Source: Grimontia hollisae CIP 101886 (GTDB taxonomy: Bacteria > Pseudomonadota > Gammaproteobacteria > Enterobacterales > Vibrionaceae). From it: a DNA stretch of 64,000 bases. The notes below the pieces were generated by a model. It did no database searches and was not told the origin of the DNA. It saw nothing but the letters and a program-made list of their open reading frames with translations. Below are positions 1-8,827 of the stretch, piece by piece (the stretch's first letter is position 1; every line of letters begins with the position of its first letter). The position numbers and the translations under genes are program-made. The DNA lies in contig NZ_ADAQ01000011.1 in NCBI RefSeq assembly GCF_000176515.1, positions 496,001 to 560,000 of the forward strand, read 5' to 3'.

Positions 1-215
1 GCGGTATCGGCGAGAACTCTGGCCCAATCCGTGAGCAAGTACTGAACCGTCTGGGCCTGCTGGGCGTTGAAGTTGACCAAGAGCGCAACCTGAAAGCCCG
101 TTTCGGCGGTGAAGGTGTTATCACAACTGACAGCAGCCGTGTTCCAGCCATGGTTATTTCAACCAACGAAGAGCTGGTTATCGCACAAGACACTGCACGT
201 CTGGCTGAAATCTAA
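1..215 (+). CDS. ackA: Acetate kinase, C-terminal end (partial)
   Basis: The reading frame is open from base 3 and ends at TAA 213-215. It encodes the last ~70 residues of acetate kinase, which converts acetyl phosphate and ADP to acetate and ATP in the cytoplasm. The visible tail begins GGIGENS, the conserved C-terminal glycine motif of the acetokinase family, and ends with the [13 protein letters not shown] segment found at the end of gammaproteobacterial AckA. The 5' part lies outside the window. It is followed by pta in the same direction, the standard ackA-pta arrangement, with a hairpin in between. Confidence 0.95.
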   Translation, partial: GIGENSGPIREQVLNRLGLLGVEVDQERNLKARFGGEGVITTDSSRVPAMVISTNEELVIAQDTARLAEI

Positions 216-236
216 TCACCATTCGATGCAAACATG

Positions 237-259
237 CGGCTGATCAAGGTGATCAGCCG
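237..259 (+). terminator. ackA-pta intergenic hairpin
   Basis: Perfect 10-bp inverted repeat (CGGCTGATCA / TGATCAGCCG) with a 3-base loop, followed by the weakly T-rich TTTCAATTTGG. It may be a leaky terminator or an mRNA-processing/stability hairpin that lowers pta relative to ackA. The lack of a real T-tract argues against a full terminator. Confidence 0.5.
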
Positions 260-360
260 TTTCAATTTGGCAAAGTGAGCTGATGCTCTGCCAAACTGAA
301 TAATTAACAAAACCTGCATCATGTGGGTTTTGCTTCCTACATAGTAAAGAGGAATCAAGC

Positions 361-2520
361 GTGTCCCGTACTATTATGCTCATTCCCATCGGCACAGGTG
401 TCGGTCTGACCAGCGTTAGCCTGGGCGTACTGCGTGCGATGGAACAAAAGGGCCTTCGAGTTTCATTTTTCAAACCCATTGCCCAACCTCGCCACGGCGG
501 CGACCAACCTGACCTGACAACCACCATCATCGAAGCCAACAGCGACATGAAAGTGGCAGAGCCACTGACCATGGCAAACGCTGAAGCGCTGATCCGTACT
601 GATCAGACAGATGTGTTGATGGAAGAGATCATTGCCCGCTTTAAAGAAGCAACTGCAGAAGCAGAAGTGGCGCTGATTGAAGGTCTGGTACCAACCCGCA
701 ACCACCCATTTGCGAATCAGGTCAACTACGAAATCGCAAAAACACTGGACGCGGAAATCGTGTTCGTCACCACCCCTGGTACCGATAACCCTGCGCAACT
801 GAAAGAGCGTATCGAGGTTGCTGTCTCTAACTTCGGTGGTATCAAGAACCCGAACATTGCGGGTGTGATGATCAACAAACATGGCGCACCGGTTGACGAA
901 CAAGGCCGTACCCGCCCTGACCTGTCTGATATCTTCGATGACAACAATACTGCCAAAGGCAGCAATGTTGAAGTGATGGAGATTTTCAACTCCAGCCCTA
1001 TCCGCGTTCTGGGTTGTGTGCCTTGGAGCATTGACCTGATCGCCACCCGTGCAAGCGATCTGGCGAAACACCTGAATGCTGAAATCATCAACAAAGGGGA
1101 TATCAATACCCGTCGCATCAAGAGCATCACATTCTGCGCGCGCTCAATCCCTAACATGATTGAACACTTCCGCGCAGGCTCCCTGCTGGTAACCTCTGCT
1201 GACCGTCCTGACGTTATCGTCGCAGCCTGTCTGGCAGCAATGAATGGTCTGGAAATCGGTGCCCTGCTGCTAACCGGCGGCTACAGCATCCCAGAACAGC
1301 TGCACAGCCTGTGTGAGCGCGCGTTCGCAGCTGGCCTGCCCGTGTTCACGACTGCGGGTAACACCTGGCAGACGTCACTGAACCTGCAAAGCTTCAGCCT
1401 GGAAGTACCGGCTGACGATAAAGAGCGTGTTGAATTCGTTCAAAACCACGTTGCAGCACACGTTGACGGCAACTGGATTGAATCACTGTCTGAAGGCTCT
1501 GCACGTGAACGTCGCCTGAGCCCACCGGCATTCCGTTACCAGTTGACTGAGCTGGCACGTAAAGCGGCCAAACGTATCGTGCTGCCTGAAGGTGATGAAC
1601 CACGCACCGTGAAAGCGGCAGCCATCTGTGCTGAGCGTAAAATTGCGGAATGTGTGCTGCTGGGTAACCCAGACGAAATCAGACGTGTTGCTGAGCAACA
1701 GGGCGTGACACTGGGCGCAGGTGTAGAAATCATCGATCCAGACACCGTGCGTGAGAAATACGTTGCACGTCTGGTTGAGCTGCGTAAGAACAAAGGCATG
1801 ACTGAAGTTGTGGCCCGTGAGCAACTGGAAGACACCGTGGTACTGGGTACCATGATGCTGGAAGCAAACGAAGTTGATGGCTTGGTTTCCGGTGCTGTTC
1901 ACACTACGGCGAACACCATCCGTCCGCCGCTGCAAATCATCAAGACAGCACCAAACGCGTCTCTGGTGTCTTCTGTGTTCTTCATGCTGTTGCCTGATCA
2001 GGTTCTGGTATACGGTGACTGCGCAATCAACCCAGATCCAAACGCAGAACAGCTGGCGGAAATCGCTATCCAGTCTGCAGATTCGGCGAAAGCATTCGGC
2101 ATTGAGCCTCGCGTTGCCATGATCTCTTACTCTACCGGTACATCCGGCCAGGGTGCAGATGTTGAGAAAGTGCGTGAAGCGACACGGATTGCCCAGCAGA
2201 AACGTCCTGATCTGATGATCGACGGTCCTCTGCAGTACGATGCCGCTATCATGGAGAACGTGGCAGCATCTAAAGCGCCTAACTCCCCAGTGGCAGGTAA
2301 AGCGACCGTATTCGTGTTCCCAGACCTGAACACCGGTAACACCACGTACAAAGCGGTACAGCGTTCAGCAGATCTGGTTTCCATCGGTCCAATGCTGCAA
2401 GGTATGCGCAAGCCTGTTAACGACTTGTCCCGCGGTGCACTGGTAGACGACATCGTTTACACCGTTGCACTGACAGCCATTCAGGCAAAACAAGCCGAAG
2501 AAGCAGAAGCGGCACAATAA
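361..2520 (+). CDS. pta: Phosphate acetyltransferase (long form)
   Basis: 719 aa, close to the 714 aa of the E. coli enzyme. It interconverts acetyl-CoA plus phosphate with acetyl phosphate plus CoA, partnering AckA in overflow acetate metabolism and setting the acetyl-phosphate pool. The N-terminal ~200 residues form the P-loop-like domain (GTGVGLTS near residue 12), followed by a DRTGG regulatory domain (~220-330) and the catalytic PTA_PTB domain (~390-705, beginning near [11 protein letters not shown]). The start is GTG 361, with AGAGGA 347-352 as the ribosome site. A clear terminator follows. Nothing is unusual about the coding sequence. Confidence 0.97.
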   Translation: MSRTIMLIPIGTGVGLTSVSLGVLRAMEQKGLRVSFFKPIAQPRHGGDQPDLTTTIIEANSDMKVAEPLTMANAEALIRTDQTDVLMEEIIARFKEATAEAEVALIEGLVPTRNHPFANQVNYEIAKTLDAEIVFVTTPGTDNPAQLKERIEVAVSNFGGIKNPNIAGVMINKHGAPVDEQGRTRPDLSDIFDDNNTAKGSNVEVMEIFNSSPIRVLGCVPWSIDLIATRASDLAKHLNAEIINKGDINTRRIKSITFCARSIPNMIEHFRAGSLLVTSADRPDVIVAACLAAMNGLEIGALLLTGGYSIPEQLHSLCERAFAAGLPVFTTAGNTWQTSLNLQSFSLEVPADDKERVEFVQNHVAAHVDGNWIESLSEGSARERRLSPPAFRYQLTELARKAAKRIVLPEGDEPRTVKAAAICAERKIAECVLLGNPDEIRRVAEQQGVTLGAGVEIIDPDTVREKYVARLVELRKNKGMTEVVAREQLEDTVVLGTMMLEANEVDGLVSGAVHTTANTIRPPLQIIKTAPNASLVSSVFFMLLPDQVLVYGDCAINPDPNAEQLAEIAIQSADSAKAFGIEPRVAMISYSTGTSGQGADVEKVREATRIAQQKRPDLMIDGPLQYDAAIMENVAASKAPNSPVAGKATVFVFPDLNTGNTTYKAVQRSADLVSIGPMLQGMRKPVNDLSRGALVDDIVYTVALTAIQAKQAEEAEAAQ

Positions 2521-2540
2521 GCCCGTCTCCTGCACTGAAA

Positions 2541-2568
2541 AGCCGACGCATAATGCGTCGGCTTTTTT
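2541..2568 (+). terminator. Rho-independent terminator of pta
   Basis: 10-bp stem AGCCGACGCA / TGCGTCGGCT with loop TAA, followed by a run of six T. It sits 20 bases after the pta stop codon. Confidence 0.92.
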
Positions 2569-2595
2569 CTGTTTATCCAGAGGCAAATTTCCCGG

Positions 2596-3291
2596 TCATC
2601 CGGTTTTTTTCTTCAACGCTTTGAGGTGCTCTTCTGCCATCAGGAAATCAAACTGGCTGATGGCCTCCTGAAGGCGTTTGAACTCATCAAGTTGGTTACA
2701 CCATTGCGGTAACTCCTTGGACAGCGAGGAGAATTTATCCTGCACTTCAATATCAAATTCCTGCAAGCTGATTTGCAGCACATTAATTTGTTCCATCAGG
2801 TACGCATTCAGTGGTTTGATTTCCTCCTTAACAGCAGGTTCCATATCCGTCGATACGGCACTCAGTGCGATTTCATCAAACTTATCCATCGCCTCAATGA
2901 TCAGGTTCTTCAGTGCATTCACTTCCGCCTCTCTGACAACATCACCTGCGTTGTATTTATCTTCCAGCCCGGAAGCAACCTTCGAGATGGCATCAGCACC
3001 AATATTGCTGCCGGCACCTTTGCATGAATGCGCCACAATCACCTTTTCACTGTTATCGATATCTGACAGGAGCTGTTCCATGGCAGTCCTTTGGGACGTT
3101 AAGAACAAGGAGAGAATTTTCAGGTACTTGGCCTTGTTACCACCAAGGCGTTGAACGCCTTCCCCGAGATTGATACCCGGGATGTTATCGACCATCAGAT
3201 CAAACATTGTGTCGTCGTATTCCATGTTGGCTCTCCTCTGAATCCATTCAGCTTCAGCGATATCGGTCGCGGATACGTTTTTGTTAGCCAT
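2596..3291 (-). CDS. Stand-alone HPt (histidine phosphotransfer) domain protein
   Basis: 231 aa. Residues ~30-140 form a helical HPt domain with the signature AHSCKGAGSNIGA around His88, the expected phospho-accepting histidine (H-x-x-K-G-x(4)-I-G). The rest is helical and charged, with a possible coiled coil in the last ~70 residues, and no second known domain is visible. HPt proteins relay phosphate between a hybrid kinase and a response regulator. The gene is divergent from the REC-HD-GYP gene 190 bp away, which makes that receiver the natural partner. The cognate kinase is not in the window. Function beyond phosphotransfer is inference. Confidence 0.82.
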   Translation of the reverse strand: MANKNVSATDIAEAEWIQRRANMEYDDTMFDLMVDNIPGINLGEGVQRLGGNKAKYLKILSLFLTSQRTAMEQLLSDIDNSEKVIVAHSCKGAGSNIGADAISKVASGLEDKYNAGDVVREAEVNALKNLIIEAMDKFDEIALSAVSTDMEPAVKEEIKPLNAYLMEQINVLQISLQEFDIEVQDKFSSLSKELPQWCNQLDEFKRLQEAISQFDFLMAEEHLKALKKKTG

Positions 3292-3484
3292 TCAATCACT
3301 TTTACCCGCAGCAATCCAAAGTCTATCGGTTTCCCCACCATTTAGTGATGCACTTAGGGGCATGTTAGAACCTGCCTTATTACCTAAGCGTATGTCTCAT
3401 ATAAAATAATTCCGCTCACAATTGGAACATTATTAAGAGTAGACCTAGGATTGAATAAGTGGAAAGTGATTCAGGATCCTCTTG

Positions 3485-4585
3485 ATGGCATCACCGGAGA
3501 ATACCCCCAAAAAACGGGCAACCATTTTGGTCGTCGACGATACGCCTGAAAACCTTGTGTTTGTCAGTGAAATGCTCAAAGACAACTACGACGTCAAAGC
3601 GGCAACCAATGGCCAAACCGCCCTGGCGATTGTCGAGAAGTTTACGATTGATTTGATTTTGCTGGATGTTGTCATGCCCGGGATGGACGGGTATGAAGTG
3701 TGCCGGCAAATAAAAGCCAAAAAAGGGGCGAGTGACATTCCGGTGATTTTCCTCACCTCAAAATACAAATCCGAAGATCAAGAATACGGGTTTTCTGTTG
3801 GTGCGGCAGATTACATCAAAAAGCCGCTCAGCCCCCCCATTACCCTGGCGCGCATCAAAATTCACTTAGAAAACAAAGCGTCCAAAGATTTCCTGCATAA
3901 CCAAAACGAGTATCTCGAAGCTGAAGTGCAACGCCGCGTGGAAGAGTTAAGCGTCATACAGGATGTTACCATCAACGCACTGGCAAGCCTCGCCGAAACG
4001 CGCGATCAGGACACAGGAAACCACATTATCCGTACCCAGTATTACGTGAAGATCCTCGCCGACCAACTCTATCTTCGTGGCAAATATCCCGCTCTGGTGA
4101 CACCGGAATACATCACCATGGTATTCAAAACTGCGCCGCTTCATGACATTGGTAAAGTGGGGATCCCCGATTCCATCCTACTCAAACCCGGCAAGCTGAC
4201 CTCAGAAGAGTTCGACATCATGAAAACCCACGCCAAACTGGGTTATAAAGCGATCGTCAAAGCAGAAGAAGAAGTGGGCGCACACTACCCTTTCCTAAGC
4301 ACTGCCAAGGAAATTGTTTACGGTCACCATGAAAAATGGGATGGGTCGGGATACCCGCAAGGCCTGTCCGGAGAGGAGATTCCCTTGAGTGCACGCTTGA
4401 TGGCGGTGGCCGACGTTTTTGATGCCTTGGTCAGTAAGCGCGTGTACAAAGCCGCGATGACCCATGATGAAGCGTTTGATATTATTCGGGAAGGCAGGGG
4501 GTCACACTTTGACCCCCAGCTGGTCGACATTATGTTTAATGCCAAAAACGCATTTATTCGGATTGCTGAGACATACAAAGATTAG
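3485..4585 (+). CDS. Response regulator with REC and HD-GYP domains (predicted c-di-GMP phosphodiesterase)
   Basis: 366 aa from ATG 3485 (AGGA 3473-3476 at 8-base spacing; an upstream TTG at 3482 is less likely). The REC domain (~12-130) keeps the acidic pair Asp18/Asp19, phospho-acceptor Asp61 in LLDVVMPGMDG, Thr91 and Lys113. A short helical linker leads to an HD-GYP domain with HDIGKVGIPD and GHHEKWDGSGYPQGL, the full metal-ligand and GYP signature, so an active c-di-GMP hydrolase is expected. The protein is cytoplasmic with no membrane segment. The divergent HPt gene suggests control by phosphorelay. Family activity is established knowledge; the pathway is inferred. Confidence 0.93.
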   Translation: MASPENTPKKRATILVVDDTPENLVFVSEMLKDNYDVKAATNGQTALAIVEKFTIDLILLDVVMPGMDGYEVCRQIKAKKGASDIPVIFLTSKYKSEDQEYGFSVGAADYIKKPLSPPITLARIKIHLENKASKDFLHNQNEYLEAEVQRRVEELSVIQDVTINALASLAETRDQDTGNHIIRTQYYVKILADQLYLRGKYPALVTPEYITMVFKTAPLHDIGKVGIPDSILLKPGKLTSEEFDIMKTHAKLGYKAIVKAEEEVGAHYPFLSTAKEIVYGHHEKWDGSGYPQGLSGEEIPLSARLMAVADVFDALVSKRVYKAAMTHDEAFDIIREGRGSHFDPQLVDIMFNAKNAFIRIAETYKD

Positions 4586-4597
4586 GGTCAGTTAACC

Positions 4598-5230
4598 TTA
4601 GCCAACCGCCAGCCAAACCCCGACCCCCATCATCAGCGAGCCTGCAATGCGGTTCATCATGCGCACATTGCCACTTTTTTGCAGGAAATGGCGCAGCGTG
4701 CGGCCACCACTGGCATAAAGCAACAAACAGCCAAATTCCGTCAGCAGGATAATACCAATCAGCACCGAAAGCTGGGGAGGCAATGCCAGAGACGGGTTAA
4801 TAAACGGTGGCAGCAGTGAGATCATAAACGCCCACCCTTTCGGGTTGGCAATGGCAGTCACAAACCCTTGCATAGCAAGCGTCAGCGGCGATGTATCTGC
4901 ACTGGAAGATAAGTCTGCCGGGATTGCCATCTTCCCTCTCGATAACCACATCTGCACACCCAGGTAAAACAGGTAAGCCCCACCAACATACTTAAGGAAC
5001 AGAAACAGCTCAGGATAATTCAGCATGATTGCTGCTACGCCAATCACCGACGCCAGCGAAACCAGCCCCACGCCAATGAGCTCTCCCCACATCATGTGCA
5101 AACTCCGGCGAACGCCGATACTCATGCCGAGCGTCATCGCCAGTGTCATACACATCCCCGGGGTGACCGACACGAAAAAGAAAGTGGGTATAAACACCGC
5201 CAGCATGGCGAAATCAATTGCAGGTGCCAC
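4598..5230 (-). CDS. LysE/RhtB family amino-acid exporter
   Basis: About 210 aa with six predicted membrane helices. The N-terminal SVTPGMCMTLAMTLGMSIG and the internal ANPKGW motif are typical of the LysE/RhtB family, which exports amino acids or homoserine-lactone-like compounds. The longest frame begins at TTG 5245, but GTG 5230 has GGAG at a good spacing and gives the usual short N-terminus, so it is preferred. The gene is convergent with the HD-GYP gene (12-bp gap) and lies downstream of the TRAP operon after a terminator, so it probably has its own promoter. Substrate unknown. Confidence 0.85.
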   Translation of the reverse strand: MAPAIDFAMLAVFIPTFFFVSVTPGMCMTLAMTLGMSIGVRRSLHMMWGELIGVGLVSLASVIGVAAIMLNYPELFLFLKYVGGAYLFYLGVQMWLSRGKMAIPADLSSSADTSPLTLAMQGFVTAIANPKGWAFMISLLPPFINPSLALPPQLSVLIGIILLTEFGCLLLYASGGRTLRHFLQKSGNVRMMNRIAGSLMMGVGVWLAVG

Positions 5231-5310
5231 ATCATCTCCAGACAAATCAAGCGCGAAGAAACGTAGTTAAAACCGACAGAGGCATCCCGTCAAGCGGTAA
5301 TCCGAAAACG

Positions 5311-5334
5311 AAAAAAGCCTCCGAATCCGGAGGC
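5311..5334 (-). terminator. Terminator of the TRAP operon
   Basis: On the minus strand GCCTCCG / CGGAGGC (loop GATT) is followed by six T. It lies just after the TRAP large-subunit stop. Confidence 0.9.
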
Positions 5335-5359
5335 TTAGCACCCAAATGTTCAATGTCAC

Positions 5360-6739
5360 TTAACCATAAACCCATGCCGGCAACCAGGTCGCCATTGACG
5401 GCCAGTAAGCCAGCATCACCAGCACCAGAATTTGAATAGCAATAAATGGCGTGACTCCCCGGTAGATATCGAGGGTTGAAATGGAACCTGGCGCTACCCC
5501 CCGCAGGTAAAACAACGAGAAACCAAATGGTGGCGTCAGGAAAGAGGTTTGCAGGTTAAGGGCTATCATGATCCCAAGCCAGACAGGATCGACCCCCATG
5601 GTCAGCAGGATTGGCGCAACAATCGGGATCACCACAAAGGTGATTTCAATAAAATCGAGGAAAAAGCCCAACAGGAACAATACCAGCATCACCAATAACA
5701 TGGCACCAAAGACACCACCCGGCAAACTGGTCAGGAAGTCACGGACAATATCGTCACCGCCAAACCCACGGAATACAAGGGCAAACAGCGAAGCACCAAT
5801 CAGGATCAAAAAGACCATGGCGGTCACTTCCGTGGTCGTGCGCATCACGTTTTTCAAAATAGTGATGTTAAACATCCGCTTGCTGGCAGCAAGGATGATC
5901 GCACCGACAGAACCGACAGATGCCGCCTCGGTTGGCGTGGCAATACCGGTAAGGATGGAACCCAATACCAGCACAATGAGCAGAACCGGCGGGATAAGCA
6001 CCGTCAGTACCTGAAGAAACAGCTCTTTGCTGACTTTACGGTCTTCTGCCGGAATTGGTGGTACGCGGTACGGCCGAAACATCGCAATACCAATCAGGTA
6101 CACAATATACAGCCCCACCAGCACAAAGCCCGGCACCAGCGCGCCCAGAAACAGGTCACCCACGGTAATGCTTTCCGGCGAGTAAATCCCCTGATCGAGC
6201 TGCGCCTGCTGGTAAGCCGATGAAATCACATCCCCCAGCAACACCAGCACGATCGATGGCGGGATGATTTGCCCCAACGTCCCCGACGCGCAAATCGTTC
6301 CCGTCGCAATGCGTGGACAATAACCACGCTTCATCATAGAAGGTAACGACAGCAAGCCCATGGTGACCACTGTCGCGCCCACAATACCGGTACTGGCTGC
6401 CAGTAGCATGCCAACGATAGTCACCGAAATACCAAGGCCACCAGCAAGCCCGCCAAACACCTGCCCCATGGTATCGAGCAGGTCTTCCGCAATTTTCGAT
6501 TTTTCCAGCATCACGCCCATAAAAACGAACAGCGGAATGGCCACTAACAGCTCGTTAGACAAGGTGCCGGAAATACGGTTGGGAATCGCTTCCAGGAATG
6601 CCGGATCAAACGTACCGGTTACCGAACCAATAAAGGCGAATAGCAGCGCTGAACCGCTGAGCGAAAATGCCACTGGGTAGCCGAGCAACAACACGCCGAA
6701 AGTGAACAGAAACAGGAACAATGCAAAGAACTCGGTCAT
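5360..6739 (-). CDS. TRAP transporter large permease (DctM family, FcbT3-like)
   Basis: 459 aa, with about twelve hydrophobic segments across the whole length. Family hallmarks include LLAASTGIVGATVVTMGLLSLPSMMKRGY, discussed here as a feature of the helix 3-4 region, and GTLGQIIPPSIVLVLLGD. This is the Na+-driven translocation subunit of a tripartite ATP-independent periplasmic transporter in the inner membrane. It overlaps the small-subunit gene by 4 bases and follows the binding-protein gene, a complete dctP-Q-M order. The long DctM variant and the neighbouring binding protein point to the FcbT/TakP (mannitol/chloroaromatic, 2-oxo-acid) branch. Confidence 0.93.
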   Translation of the reverse strand: MTEFFALFLFLFTFGVLLLGYPVAFSLSGSALLFAFIGSVTGTFDPAFLEAIPNRISGTLSNELLVAIPLFVFMGVMLEKSKIAEDLLDTMGQVFGGLAGGLGISVTIVGMLLAASTGIVGATVVTMGLLSLPSMMKRGYCPRIATGTICASGTLGQIIPPSIVLVLLGDVISSAYQQAQLDQGIYSPESITVGDLFLGALVPGFVLVGLYIVYLIGIAMFRPYRVPPIPAEDRKVSKELFLQVLTVLIPPVLLIVLVLGSILTGIATPTEAASVGSVGAIILAASKRMFNITILKNVMRTTTEVTAMVFLILIGASLFALVFRGFGGDDIVRDFLTSLPGGVFGAMLLVMLVLFLLGFFLDFIEITFVVIPIVAPILLTMGVDPVWLGIMIALNLQTSFLTPPFGFSLFYLRGVAPGSISTLDIYRGVTPFIAIQILVLVMLAYWPSMATWLPAWVYG

Positions 6740-7302
6740 AGCGCGTGCTCCTCATCATGGTCTTCCAGCTGTTTTGCCAGTGCCTGATAGCCGGTCAACA
6801 TCAACAGGGCTTTCAGTGCTTCAGCCAATCCCTGGATGATCACCAGTGCCGGCATCAACAAAATGCTGGTTTTGAAGATATAGCGGGCATCGACGCCCCC
6901 GGCTTCCTGCGAGCCTTCCATAATGGCCCACGACGCAGCGACATAGTCCCACGCGATATAGAAAATAAAGGCACAGGTCGGCAACAACAGGAGCAGAAAG
7001 CCCATCAAATCCACCCAGGCTTTTTTCCTGTCAGACATGGGGCGGTAAAAAATATCCACGCGGACATGAGCACCTTTCAGCAGTGCATAAGCTGCACCAA
7101 GCATAATCACATAGTTATGAAAATAGAGAACGGACTCTTGCATAAACACCGAGCCCGTGTTGAACACATAACGCATCACCACCACCACGAAGGTGATAAG
7201 TACAATGGCCAACACGAACCAGGAAACGAAGCGACCCGTCCAATCACTAAAACGATTGATCCCACGGACGAGGGCAATCAAAAAAGGAGAAGCGGTTTCC
7301 AT
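6736..7302 (-). CDS. TRAP transporter small permease (DctQ family)
   Basis: 188 aa with four predicted transmembrane helices. The VLYFHNYVIMLGAAYALLKGAHVRVDIFY region carries the characteristic G-x-H-V-R-V-D-I-F motif of DctQ subunits. It pairs with the large permease to form the membrane part of the TRAP system, and the 4-bp overlap with that gene indicates translational coupling. The start ATG 7302 is 83 bases after the binding-protein stop. Nothing is unusual. The C-terminal ~20 residues are soluble and acidic. Confidence 0.9.
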   Translation of the reverse strand: METASPFLIALVRGINRFSDWTGRFVSWFVLAIVLITFVVVVMRYVFNTGSVFMQESVLYFHNYVIMLGAAYALLKGAHVRVDIFYRPMSDRKKAWVDLMGFLLLLLPTCAFIFYIAWDYVAASWAIMEGSQEAGGVDARYIFKTSILLMPALVIIQGLAEALKALLMLTGYQALAKQLEDHDEEHAL

Positions 7303-7385
7303 ACGACAACTCTTATTTCAGCACGGGGGCTGTTTTTTATGGGGAGAGTGAAAGGCAGCACCTGAATGGCGCTGCCTTATCAACC

Positions 7386-8495
7386 TTATTGCGGGTTACG
7401 GGCGTTCAGCATGGCTTGCTCAGAGATGGCATGCCAGTCAATCGCCTGATCGCGGAATGATTTGTAAGAGTCGTAGACTTTCTTACTGATCTCATCCACT
7501 TCGGCCTGCTCTGCCACCACGTCATCCGCGACAGCCTGAAGTTGGCTCAATACGGCTTTCGGGTAAGGACGCAGTTCTACTTTGTGTTCGTTAATCAGAC
7601 TTTCCAGTGCCGCGTTGTTACGTGCGGTAAACTCAGCCAACATGTCAGCGTTAGCGACACGGGTTGCGGCCAGCACAATAGCTTGCAGATCTTTCGGCAG
7701 GGCTTCAAACGCATTTTTGTTGATCAGCGCTTCCAGCGTTGTTCCTGGCTCGTGCCATCCTGGGTAGTAGTAGTATTTCGCGGCTTTGTGCAGACCAAAC
7801 GCTAAATCGTTGTACGGACCAACCCACTCTGTGGCATCAATCGCACCGGATTGCAGTGATGGGAAGATTTCACCACCCGGTAACAGTACCGGTGTACCAC
7901 CAACACGTTTCAGCACTTCGCCACCCAACCCGGGGATACGCATTTTCAGGCCTTCAAGGTCACTGACGTCATTGATTTCTTTGTTAAACCAACCGCCCAT
8001 TTGTACACCGGTGTTACCGGCAGGCATAGGAATGATACCGAAAGGTTCATAGGCTTCCGCCCACAGCGCCAGACCGCCACCGTTATAAATCCAGCCGTTC
8101 ATTTCCTGCGCGGTCAGGCCGAAAGGCACTGCTGCAAAGAATTGTCCTGCCGGTGCTTTCCCTTTCCAGTAATAACCTGCACCATGACCCATTTCGGCAG
8201 TACCGCGGGAAACCGCATCAAACACATCAAGCGCCCCAACCAGCTCACCGGCACCGTACACTTTTACTTCCAGACGGCCATCGGTCATTTCTGTGATCAA
8301 CTCAGCCAGGTTATTGGCACCGGTTCCCAGACCAGGGAAGTTCTTCGGCCAGGTTGTGACCATTTTCCAGCTGATTTTTTCCTGCGCGGCGGGGGCAGCT
8401 TCTGCAGCCGTTTCCTGTTTCTGCTCACCACACCCTGCCAGAAACACACTCAGTGCGACGGCAGCAGTGGCGAGGAACGAACGACGTTTCAACAT
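7386..8495 (-). CDS. TRAP transporter periplasmic solute-binding lipoprotein (DctP, TakP/FcbT1-like)
   Basis: 369 aa from ATG 8495, chosen over the longer frame because AAGGAG lies 9 bases upstream and the product then opens with a signal peptide. This has an RR pair, a hydrophobic core and lipobox LAGC, so it is a lipoprotein or a Tat/Sec hybrid type. The mature part is DctP-family, with TTWPKNFPGLG, ATEWVGPYND and YYPGWHEPGTTLE, segments typical of the TakP/FcbT1 branch that binds 2-oxo acids, lactate or related carboxylates. First gene of the TRAP operon. Substrate is inferred only to the carboxylate level. Confidence 0.9.
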   Translation of the reverse strand: MLKRRSFLATAAVALSVFLAGCGEQKQETAAEAAPAAQEKISWKMVTTWPKNFPGLGTGANNLAELITEMTDGRLEVKVYGAGELVGALDVFDAVSRGTAEMGHGAGYYWKGKAPAGQFFAAVPFGLTAQEMNGWIYNGGGLALWAEAYEPFGIIPMPAGNTGVQMGGWFNKEINDVSDLEGLKMRIPGLGGEVLKRVGGTPVLLPGGEIFPSLQSGAIDATEWVGPYNDLAFGLHKAAKYYYYPGWHEPGTTLEALINKNAFEALPKDLQAIVLAATRVANADMLAEFTARNNAALESLINEHKVELRPYPKAVLSQLQAVADDVVAEQAEVDEISKKVYDSYKSFRDQAIDWHAISEQAMLNARNPQ

Positions 8496-8797
8496 GATTT
8501 CAGTCTCCTTGCTTGAAATAGCGATAACAACAAGCAGCAGGAAAGATCGCCTAAAATAAGTGCATGCTGCCTGTTCAGTCCTTGTCACTCTCACTAACCA
8601 TACGGTTAATAAGATGTTGCAATAACTCTACTCATTCTGCGCCCTCGCAAATAGCAGCAACTCAAGGTTGTTTGAAGTTGGTCAAACAATGATCAGGTAT
8701 TCATTAAGTTTCTGATTGATATACGCCTCTGTGGCTTTGAATTCGCGTGCTACCCCGATGTGAAGGATACGTTGCCAACCCGCATTGAAGTAAAAAC
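8496..8797. other. Intergenic region upstream of the TRAP operon
   Basis: About 300 bases with no convincing gene. It should hold the TRAP operon promoter. The only distinct element is the inverted repeat at 8595-8608; no clear -35/-10 pair was found. Confidence 0.5.
8595..8608. promoter_or_regulatory. Inverted repeat, candidate operator of the TRAP operon
   Basis: Perfect TAACC-N4-GGTTA palindrome about 100 bases upstream of the binding-protein start. It has the size of a small regulator half-site pair, but no regulator gene lies beside the operon and the repeat could be chance. Confidence 0.3.
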
Positions 8798-8825
8798 AAT
8801 AAAGCCCCGAAAACAGGGCTTTATT
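8798..8825 (-). terminator. Terminator of the PepSY gene
   Basis: 10-bp stem AATAAAGCCC / GGGCTTTATT directly after the stop codon at 8828-8830. It is A/T-rich at both ends, so it could work in both directions. Confidence 0.75.
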
Positions 8826-8827
8826 TG

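Noticed and set aside
4586-4597. Search for a terminator between the HD-GYP gene and the LysE-type gene
   Set aside because: The 12-base gap holds only a short palindrome; no stem with a T-tract exists.
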